A DNA stretch of 5,274 nt from assembly GCA_963848675.1 (NCBI GenBank), contig CAWKEY010000046.1, forward strand, positions 1 to 5,274. Direction: 5' to 3'. The translations under genes and the position numbers were made by a program. Positions within the stretch are counted from its first letter, which is position 1. Each line of letters begins with the position of its first letter. The notes below the pieces were generated by a model. That model saw only the letters and a list, made by a program, of their open reading frames with translations, was not told the DNA's origin and ran no database searches. Positions 1 to 4,087 of the stretch are shown here, one piece after another. The stretch comes from CAWKEY01 sp963848675. GTDB lineage: Bacteria > Pseudomonadota > Gammaproteobacteria > Methylococcales > Methylomonadaceae.

Positions 1-127
1 TGGCGGGCAAACTGTCATGGGGAATACCGCGGTGCGGTTGTTGGCGGGTCAGATGACCGCAAGCACAGGCAATGGCATAGTAGGTATGCTGCGTATTGGT
101 CAGCCTCAACCCCGGAGTGCGCTCATC
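1..127 (-). pseudogene. tnpC: IS66-family transposase (TnpC), downstream fragment of an interrupted gene
   Basis: Read on the minus strand from 127, this piece continues the IS66 transposase whose 5' part is at 3440-3940. After the duplicated codons GAT GAG (DE) it gives RTPGLRLTNTQHTYY, then a CACGH motif and LTRQ. That is the second half of the IS66 zinc-binding region. It is open to the window edge, so the catalytic DDE domain lies outside. A 3.3-kb transposon separates it from its start codon. It has no start of its own here and should not give a working transposase. Seen directly: the frame is restored exactly if the insert and one 6-bp duplication are removed. Assignment to IS66 rests on family recognition of this region and of the NSSRPPSS motif in the other piece. 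Confidence 0.9.
122..127. repeat. Target site duplication, left copy (CTCATC)
   Basis: CTCATC lies directly outside the left tip TGTTACGTC and is repeated directly outside the right tip at 3440-3445. In the uninterrupted IS66 gene these bases occur once, as the minus-strand codons GAT GAG. Six bases is the longest exact duplication. A 5-bp duplication with one chance matching base cannot be excluded. Tn552 relatives make about 6 bp, Tn7 and Mu 5 bp. Confidence 0.9.
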
Positions 128-136
128 TGTTACGTC
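128..136 (+). repeat. Left terminal inverted repeat tip (TGTTACGTC)
   Basis: Nine bases identical to the reverse complement of 3431-3439. The outermost TG matches the conserved terminal dinucleotide of Mu, Tn7 and Tn552-type ends, where the transposase nicks. Perfect identity ends at base 10, after which the similarity consists of the spaced 18-bp motifs. Confidence 0.92.
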
Positions 137-218
137 TGCCCCTATTTAATCCCCAGATACGACTTTAGTCCCTAAGTAATTCAGGGATTCTGGCTGTAGA
201 GTCCCTTTCTAAGCGCGA
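134..218 (+). repeat. Left-end array of three 18-bp motifs (probable transposase binding sites)
   Basis: Three copies related to GTCCCNNNNTAWTYNAGG start at 134, 168 and 201, that is 34 and 33 bp apart. The copy at 168-185 fits the consensus fully. The copy at 134-151 (GTCTGCCCCTATTTAATC) differs at four of the fixed positions and the one at 201-218 at three. The first copy begins 6 bp inside the tip, as it does on the right end. The middle copy also contains the short palindrome TCCCT-N9-AGGGA at 169-187. Spacing near three helical turns would put the sites on one face of the DNA. The binding role is inferred from position and symmetry. Confidence 0.75.
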
Positions 219-244
219 GACAAATTCGGTATTTAAAAGGCTGG
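212..244 (+). repeat. Inner inverted repeat, left copy (core AGCGCGAGACAAA)
   Basis: The 13-base core at 212-224 is the exact reverse complement of 3326-3338. With a few small gaps the similarity continues inward through ATTT and AGGCT-GG to about 244, matching down to about 3306 on the other side. It lies 84 bp from the left tip and overlaps the third 18-bp motif. It could be an inner binding site for the transposase, the ATPase or the zinc-ribbon protein. Its function is not visible from sequence. Confidence 0.7.
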
Positions 245-301
245 CACTCCTCTGTTATCGTGGGAAGCTTCGAAACCAATCACGCAGAAAGAGGCCAGCC
301 T
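238..301 (+). promoter_or_regulatory. Hairpin that would sequester the ribosome binding site of the first gene
   Basis: AGGCTGGC (238-245) is perfectly complementary to GCCAGCCT (294-301), the base just before the ATG at 302. Past a bulged A, CTC (247-249) can pair with GAG (291-293). Past small bulges, TCTG (251-254) can pair with CAGA (285-288). The AAAGAGG ribosome binding site (288-294) therefore falls almost wholly within the stem, and the loop is about 30 nt. Several insertion sequences, such as IS10 and IS50, use this arrangement to block translation of transcripts that read in from outside. A transcript starting inside the loop would escape it. The structure is seen; the role is inferred. 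Confidence 0.55.
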
Positions 302-841
302 ATGTACCGAATTGTCGCATCAATTATCTCTCTTCAACAACATCTCGATGCATTAGCGAATACTCCGATTATCTATCGACCAAGGGTTTGCCCACATTGT
401 TCTTTTGGACGGCTATGGTGTCATGGCTGTTATGAACGTAAAGCAGATCGGACTGGCTCAGCATCGGACTCTTTAAATCCGATTCCTATTCCGCGTTTCT
501 TATGCCAGGGCTGTCATCAGACCTGCTCCCGCTTACCGGAATGTATTGCGCCCCGCCGCTGGTATAACTGGGTGATTCAACAGGCAGTCATTCTTGCGCT
601 GTTGAGCGATTACACGTTACGCGGTTGTTCGCTGCAATGTGGACTGGATCGCCATACTGTCCGCCGCTGGTGGCGTGAACTCCATGAGCGCCATCACGAA
701 TTCGCCTTGTTTTTACGCATGCGTTTTCCGGAACTGGGACGGTCAGTCGATTTTACGGCATTTTGGCAGAACTGTTTGCAGTCGATGTCCTTGAGTCAGG
801 CGATGGCATGGCTAGATCGGGAGGGCGTGATCGTCCCATGA
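302..841 (+). CDS. Cys-rich zinc-ribbon/HTH-like protein of the transposon, first gene (DUF6431-like)
   Basis: A 179-aa soluble protein with no signal peptide or membrane segment. Residues 30-43 read CPHCSFGRLWCHGC and residues 68-75 CQGCHQTC. The CxxC pairs about 35 residues apart (C30/C33 and C68/C71) are a likely zinc ribbon. Around 103-125 the segment DYTLRGCS...GLDRHTVRRWW looks like a helix-turn-helix. It resembles the small zinc-ribbon proteins (DUF6431 type, from memory) encoded beside integrase-type transposases. A DNA-binding, regulatory or targeting role is inferred. The start at 302 is preferred over an in-frame GTG at 260, because AAAGAGG lies 7 bases upstream of 302 and the 14 extra residues look non-coding. 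The stop at 839-841 leaves 130 bp before the transposase ATG. Expression may be limited by the hairpin at 238-301. Confidence 0.82.
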   Translation: MYRIVASIISLQQHLDALANTPIIYRPRVCPHCSFGRLWCHGCYERKADRTGSASDSLNPIPIPRFLCQGCHQTCSRLPECIAPRRWYNWVIQQAVILALLSDYTLRGCSLQCGLDRHTVRRWWRELHERHHEFALFLRMRFPELGRSVDFTAFWQNCLQSMSLSQAMAWLDREGVIVP

Positions 842-971
842 GCAGTTGAGTTTAAATGGGCTTGGGACACGCATTGAGCGTATGTTTCAAGAACCCACAG
901 ACTTTGCCCTCTGGCGAAAGGGTATATGGTCGGGTTTCATAGCGGCTCCTATCAATTATCTGGAGTTTGAC
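842..971 (+). other. Spacer between first gene and transposase; open in the transposase frame
   Basis: The 130 bp between the zinc-ribbon gene and the transposase ATG hold no stop in the transposase frame from 846 on, so a TTG at 846 or ATG at 882 could extend the transposase N-terminus by 42 or 30 residues. I saw no good ribosome binding site for either. The family's usual N-terminus (ALFRLSVLGPL) follows the ATG at 972, so I treat this stretch as spacer. I found no convincing promoter or terminator in it. Confidence 0.5.
961..965 (+). promoter_or_regulatory. Ribosome binding site that decides the transposase start
   Basis: TGGAG ends 6 bases before the ATG at 972. It is the only well-placed Shine-Dalgarno-like sequence for this frame, so it supports 972 over the upstream TTG (846) and ATG (882). 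Confidence 0.65.
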
Positions 972-2324
972 ATGAAAACGTTCAATACCATCGCCCTGTT
1001 TCGCCTCTCGGTTCTGGGCCCTTTAGTCAGCCGCGAGCGGTTAGCGCGTGGTGAACTGCAAACCATCATTCGGGGTTTGGCTGGAAAAGAGTATGCAATC
1101 CCTGGCTCAGACCGGCGCTTCCTGGGCGAAAAAACCATTGAGTCTTGGTATTATGCCTGGCGTGCACACGGCATCGACGGCTTGATACCCCAGCAACGCA
1201 CCGATCGCGGCGTGTCCAAGTTGCCGGTAACGGTTCAGGAAGCCTTGCTCGCCGCCAAGCGGGAAAATCCACGCCGCTCCATTCGGCAACTGAAAATCTT
1301 GCTGGAAAATGCAGGAACGGTGTCGCGCGACACCTTATCCCGCTCAGCAATCCATCGTTTTTTGCAGCAACAGGGCCTGTCGCGCCCGACGGGCTCCTCG
1401 TCAATCCCCGAGGAACATCGGCGCTTTGTCGCTGAATATGCTAATTCAATCTGGTATGGCGATGTCATGCATGGCCCCACGTTGACGTTAAAGACGGGCC
1501 GTTGCAAAGTATTTCTGGTCTCGCTAATGGATGATGCGTCTCGCTTGCTGGCGCATAGTGCGTTTTGTACCAGTGAGACGGCCTTGGCTATCGAAGGGGT
1601 CTTGAAGCAAGCGGTGCTCAAGCGGGGTCTACCGAAAAAGCTGGTGGTCGATAACGGCGCGGCCTACCGCGCGGCCACCTTGCAGGGCATTTGTGCGCGG
1701 CTGGATATTCGGCTGATTTACTGCCGGCCTTATGCGCCCGAAGGCAAGGGCAAACTGGAACGCTGGCATCGGACTTTCCGTGACCAATTTCTGAGTGAGC
1801 TGGAGGTCTCGCGTATCCATGATCTGGACGATCTCAACGCCAGACTCTGGGCCTGGATCGAGCAGGTCTATCATCGTACCCCCCATAGTAGTCTCGATGA
1901 CAAAACGCCACTGGCCCGCTTCCAGCAGGACTTGGCACAGAGCCGGCAACTCGGTCAGAAGGCCGCGCAACTGGATGCGATTTTTTATCACCGCGTCAAG
2001 CGCAAAGTCCGCAAAGATGGCAGCGTGTCGTATCAGGGCCATGACTTTGAAGTGCCCTATGAGCTGTCGGGCAAAAGCGTGCACCTGGTTGTCGATCCGC
2101 ATGTTCAACAGGTGGTCGGCGTTGAAGACGAAGACGGCAACAGCCGTGGGGCGGCCACGCCACTCGATGCCCTGGCGAACTGCCATCGCCGTCGACGCAA
2201 ACCGGCAGCCGTCAACAGCTCACCCCCATCAGCAACCAAGACAACGCCTGTCGCTGCCGGCCCCAATCTGGTGGAGCTGGCCTTTGATCAGCATTACGCT
2301 AAAACACCCGCGGAGAAAGCCTAA
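972..2324 (+). CDS. DDE integrase-fold transposase (TniA/TnsB/Tn552 type)
   Basis: A 450-aa protein that should bind the element ends and catalyse 3'-end nicking and strand transfer. An N-terminal HTH region (about 1-135) carries ALFRLSVLGPL and TIESWYYAWRAHGIDGL, typical of integrase-type transposases. The rve catalytic core (about 155-310) has D164 in WYGDVMHGP, D227 in VVDNG and E263 in GKGKLERWHRTFR. D227 and E263 have 35 residues between them, the classic DD35E spacing. Residues 337-380 (FYHRVKRKVRKDG...VSYQGHDFEVP) form a Mu-transposase C-terminal beta-barrel-like region. A Pro/Ser/Lys-rich linker leads to a short conserved-looking tail (LVELAFDQHYAK), which in relatives contacts the ATPase. 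The frame is intact with all catalytic residues. The stop overlaps the ATPase start (TAATG), so the two are translationally coupled. The family is clear; the exact transposon lineage is not. Confidence 0.93.
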   Translation: MKTFNTIALFRLSVLGPLVSRERLARGELQTIIRGLAGKEYAIPGSDRRFLGEKTIESWYYAWRAHGIDGLIPQQRTDRGVSKLPVTVQEALLAAKRENPRRSIRQLKILLENAGTVSRDTLSRSAIHRFLQQQGLSRPTGSSSIPEEHRRFVAEYANSIWYGDVMHGPTLTLKTGRCKVFLVSLMDDASRLLAHSAFCTSETALAIEGVLKQAVLKRGLPKKLVVDNGAAYRAATLQGICARLDIRLIYCRPYAPEGKGKLERWHRTFRDQFLSELEVSRIHDLDDLNARLWAWIEQVYHRTPHSSLDDKTPLARFQQDLAQSRQLGQKAAQLDAIFYHRVKRKVRKDGSVSYQGHDFEVPYELSGKSVHLVVDPHVQQVVGVEDEDGNSRGAATPLDALANCHRRRRKPAAVNSSPPSATKTTPVAAGPNLVELAFDQHYAKTPAEKA

Positions 2325-3118
2325 TGTATCGTCAACACTTTGGCATTAAAGCCGCCCCGCTGGGCAAGGAACAAAGTGAACTCTGGGATGATGGTGCGCT
2401 GGCCTGTTTGCATGAACGCTTCCAGTGGTTGTTGCAAAGTCCAGGCTTAGGATTGCTGACCGGTGAACCTGGCGTCGGCAAGACCGTTGCTTTACGTCAC
2501 CTCACTCAGGGACTCAACCCGCACCGCTACCGGACCATTTACCTTGCTGAAACCGACTTCGGCCGCACCGATCTTTACCGCAGCTTGGCTATGGCGCTCG
2601 GACTTGAGCCTGCCTACCGGCGAGCCCAGCTTTGGCGAGATATCAAAGCCCATATCCAGGAACTGGCTGATAATAAACAACTGTTACTGGTGTGGATCAT
2701 CGACGAAGCACAGAACCTACCGCCTGAGTTTTTCCGAGACTTCCCCGCCTTTCTGAACTTCGCTTTCGATTCCCGAGAACTGATGACCGTTTGGCTGGTT
2801 GGACATCCCAGCCTTGCTCATGCCCTCAGTCGAGCACCCTATGCAGCCCTGGCTGGGCGCATCCAGGTTCGTCTACAACTGATGCCGGTCATCGAACGCG
2901 AACGCTTTGCCGAATTGATTACCCATGCGCTCAAAGCCGTCGGCTGCCAGCACACCCTGCTGGCCGATTCCGGCATGGAGTTGCTACGACAGGCATCGCA
3001 AGGCTTGCCGAGGCAGGCCGGACGCATCCTGAAAACCGCTCTGCAGATGGCCGTTCCCAAAGGCCTGAATCATCTTCCCGATGACCTGCTGCAACAAGCC
3101 ATTGAGGCCTTACGATGA
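2324..3118 (+). CDS. ExeA/TniB/TnsC-like AAA+ ATPase, transposition target-selection protein
   Basis: A 264-aa cytoplasmic ATPase. The N-terminal MYRQHFGIKAAPLG is the typical ExeA-like opening (YxxxFGlxxxPF). Walker A is GEPGVGKT (47-54). Walker B is LLVWIIDEAQ (121-130), with D127 and E128. A sensor-1-like segment VWLVGHPSL spans 156-164, and LAGRIQVRLQL (176-186) resembles the arginine-finger region. The C-terminal part has ASQGLPRQAGRILKTAL, a lid/HTH-like segment seen in ExeA and TniB relatives. Such ATPases (TnsC, TniB, MuB, Tn552 p271) bind target DNA, often as filaments, and activate the partner transposase. GGAG at 2312-2315 lies 8 bases before the ATG, inside the end of the transposase gene. 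It overlaps the next gene by ATGA. All ATPase motifs are intact. Confidence 0.92.
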   Translation: MYRQHFGIKAAPLGKEQSELWDDGALACLHERFQWLLQSPGLGLLTGEPGVGKTVALRHLTQGLNPHRYRTIYLAETDFGRTDLYRSLAMALGLEPAYRRAQLWRDIKAHIQELADNKQLLLVWIIDEAQNLPPEFFRDFPAFLNFAFDSRELMTVWLVGHPSLAHALSRAPYAALAGRIQVRLQLMPVIERERFAELITHALKAVGCQHTLLADSGMELLRQASQGLPRQAGRILKTALQMAVPKGLNHLPDDLLQQAIEALR

Positions 3119-3315
3119 TCATCGATATTGATATGGAAACCCTCTTTCCTGAAGGACTTTCCGACGAAGCCATCAGCGCCATCAGTGATGTTCTAGCCGA
3201 GATAGCCATGCAGTGGGAAAGCAAGCACTACCACCAACTGAAACGATTTCGTGAGCAACAACAGATTGATTTCTGTGATCCCTTAAAGCCTTGGTGCAGG
3301 GATAACCTAGCCTGA
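3115..3315 (+). CDS. 66-aa helical protein of unknown function, last gene of the transposon operon
   Basis: A small soluble protein whose ATG overlaps the ATPase stop (ATGA), with GAGG about 7 bases upstream. Coupling and position argue that it is real and made with the ATPase. The N-terminus is acidic and hydrophobic (MIIDIDMETLFPEGLS). A long predicted helix (about 16-50) passes from acidic to basic and Gln-rich (SDEAISAISDVLAEIAMQWE, then HYHQLKRFREQQQ). The C-terminus (DFCDPLKPWCRDNLA) has two Cys. There is no Zn motif, membrane segment or catalytic signature. It is too short to be TniQ and shows no resemblance to it. It could be a partner of the ATPase or transposase, or a regulator. The last codons lie in the inner inverted repeat (3306-3338), so its C-terminus is constrained by DNA sequence. 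Confidence 0.7.
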   Translation: MIIDIDMETLFPEGLSDEAISAISDVLAEIAMQWESKHYHQLKRFREQQQIDFCDPLKPWCRDNLA

Positions 3316-3338
3316 AATCCTGTATTTTGTCTCGCGCT
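3306..3338 (-). repeat. Inner inverted repeat, right copy
   Basis: The reverse complement carries the same 13-base core AGCGCGAGACAAA (3326-3338) as 212-224, followed by a gapped match through GGATTT and AGGCTAGG to 3306. It is 101 bp from the right tip and overlaps the last codons and stop of the 66-aa gene. Confidence 0.7.
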
Positions 3339-3357
3339 GTCTTCGGTGTGCGTTCTG

Positions 3358-3433
3358 CCGATAATAGCGCGGGTCAATCTGCCCTGGCCCACCTCAAATA
3401 GGGAGGGACGAATCACCTTGAATAATGCGGGAC
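3358..3433 (-). repeat. Right-end array of three 18-bp motifs (probable transposase binding sites)
   Basis: On the minus strand, reading inward from the tip, copies lie at 3433-3416 (GTCCCGCATTATTCAAGG), 3409-3392 (GTCCCTCCCTATTTGAGG) and 3375-3358 (GACCCGCGCTATTATCGG). The first two fit the consensus GTCCCNNNNTAWTYNAGG fully and the third differs at three positions. Start-to-start spacing is 24 then 34 bp, against 34 then 33 bp on the left. The outermost copy is 6 bp from the tip, as on the left. The unequal first spacing may give the two ends different roles. Confidence 0.78.
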
Positions 3434-3439
3434 GTAACA
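3431..3439 (-). repeat. Right terminal inverted repeat tip
   Basis: GACGTAACA is the exact reverse complement of the left tip TGTTACGTC at 128-136 and is directly followed by the duplicated CTCATC. Confidence 0.92.
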
Positions 3440-3445
3440 CTCATC
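3440..3445. repeat. Target site duplication, right copy (CTCATC)
   Basis: Identical to 122-127. On the minus strand it encodes D166 and E167 of the IS66 transposase, the last native residues before the insert. Confidence 0.9.
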
Positions 3446-3940
3446 GGCCCATTCAATGTCGACGGTTTCAAAGGCGGTGTAAGCGGTTTTGGCTGATGCA
3501 TTAAAGGGGCGCTGACAACAGGCGCAGCAGGTGGGAAGGTGGTCTTCGAAAGCGGTGATGGCTAAGATTTGCTGCCGGCCAAACCCTTCAGCACCCGGTT
3601 GTTTGCCCGGTTTGCGCACGGCATCATCCGAGCGCTTGGGCTCGGTTTGCTGGCCAGCCTGACCGGTATCTTGAGTCGGTTTGGGGGCGTTGTTATCGCT
3701 AGGCTCTGGTGTATCGGCTTGTTCAGGCTCAGCAACCGTCTCATTGCGCTGGCGTTCTTTGTCCCAAGGCGCTTCACTGCTGGGCGGCCTGGAACTATTG
3801 CGAGAGTTCTGGTTTAAGCGTTCGCGAGCCTCTTTCAAGTCAGTGAGCAATCTTACCGAGAGGCGACGCAAAACCGCTTCCGGTAAATTGAGAAGGTCGT
3901 CTTCATCCAGTTGGCTTAAATCGTGATCGCTCAGTTGCAT
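3440..3940 (-). pseudogene. tnpC: IS66-family transposase (TnpC), 5' part of an interrupted gene
   Basis: The first 167 codons of an IS66 transposase. The IS66 signature NQNSRNSSRPPSS is at 43-55. Residues 60-112 are a hydrophilic Pro/Glu/Gln-rich linker, and GKQPGAEGFGRQ (112-123) precedes the zinc-binding region that opens with CCACC (138-142). The gene is cut inside that region. Translation would run eight codons into the transposon and stop at 3413-3415, leaving a 175-aa product without the catalytic domain. The rest of the frame resumes at 127 and runs to base 1. The ATG at 3940 is the only usual start after an in-frame TAA upstream; GGATGAG lies about 12 bases before it, a rather long spacing. 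The truncated product keeps the N-terminal helical region, so a dominant-negative effect is conceivable but unsupported. Confidence 0.92.
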
Positions 3941-4021
3941 AGCAACATAATACTCATCCGCATCATGAAGTTACAGCTTTTTTAGACATTTGCTGTCATC
4001 TTTTGTGTGGGGGGTCTGACA
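3941..4021 (-). other. Leader or end region of the IS66-like element, abutting ISAs1
   Basis: 81 bp between the IS66 start codon and the ISAs1 inverted repeat. No minus-strand frame here looks like the C-terminus of an IS66 tnpB. The IS66 copy may therefore be a single-gene (ISBst12-like) type whose outer end is near 4020 (minus strand GTCAGACCCCCC), or it may have been cut by the ISAs1 insertion. A weak inverted repeat, ACAGC-N14-GCTGT, occupies 3973-3996. I see no clear promoter. Confidence 0.4.
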
Positions 4022-4039
4022 CGGCTTTCTCATAAAAAA
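4022..4039 (+). repeat. ISAs1 left terminal inverted repeat
   Basis: CGGCTTTCTCATAAAAAA is the exact reverse complement of 5257-5274. The repeat may extend outward into 4020-4021, but the matching right-side bases are outside the window. Confidence 0.88.
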
Positions 4040-4087
4040 ACTATTGCAATATTGTAAAATATAAGTTTTTTTTGAGCTTACGAAAAT

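Larger units (their letters stand above)
128..3439 (+). mobile_element. Complete Tn552/Tn7/Mu-type DDE transposon inserted in an IS66 element
   Basis: A 3,312-bp element with 5'-TG...CA-3' tips. The first nine bases at each end, TGTTACGTC, are perfect inverted repeats, and CTCATC is duplicated on both sides. It encodes, in order, a zinc-ribbon/HTH-like protein, a DDE transposase with rve and Mu C-terminal-like regions, an ExeA/TniB-like AAA+ ATPase and a 66-aa protein, all on the plus strand. Each end has an array of three inward-pointing 18-bp motifs, as expected for multi-site elements of the Tn7/Mu/Tn552 group. The transposase plus ATPase pair, sized about 450 and 264 aa, resembles the Tn552 pair (about 480 and 271 aa). 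TniQ/TnsD, TnsA, resolvase, Cas genes and passenger genes are absent. All four frames are open and the ends and duplication are intact, so the copy looks recent and possibly active. The exact named family is not known to me. Confidence 0.93.

Noticed and set aside
242..256. Sigma-54 promoter at TGGCAC
   Set aside because: The -12 GC element is not at the required distance; TGGC is better explained as part of the hairpin arm.
260..301. GTG at 260 as start of the zinc-ribbon gene
   Set aside because: It lies in the hairpin loop without a ribosome binding site, whereas ATG 302 has AAAGAGG 7 bases upstream, and the 14 extra residues do not resemble the rest of the protein.
1629..2186. Long minus-strand open frame of 185 codons
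   Set aside because: It is antisense to the transposase catalytic core and C-terminal region, has no recognisable motif, and is explained by codon bias of the real gene.
3316..3360. Intrinsic terminator after the transposon operon
   Set aside because: I could not find a strong GC stem followed by a T run; the visible symmetry belongs to the inner inverted repeat.
128..3439. CRISPR-associated transposon (Tn7-like with Cas effector)
   Set aside because: There is no Cas12k, Cascade gene, TniQ or repeat-spacer array in the element; the 18-bp motifs are end binding sites, not CRISPR repeats.
3569..3926. Plus-strand open frames opposite the IS66 fragment
   Set aside because: They are shadows of the IS66 gene; their low-complexity composition follows from the complementary strand and they show no family features.
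4040..4087. Sigma-70 promoter in the AT-rich ISAs1 leader (TTGCAA and TATAAG)
   Set aside because: The two hexamers are only about 10 bp apart, far too close, and no other well-spaced pair is clear in this A/T-rich stretch.
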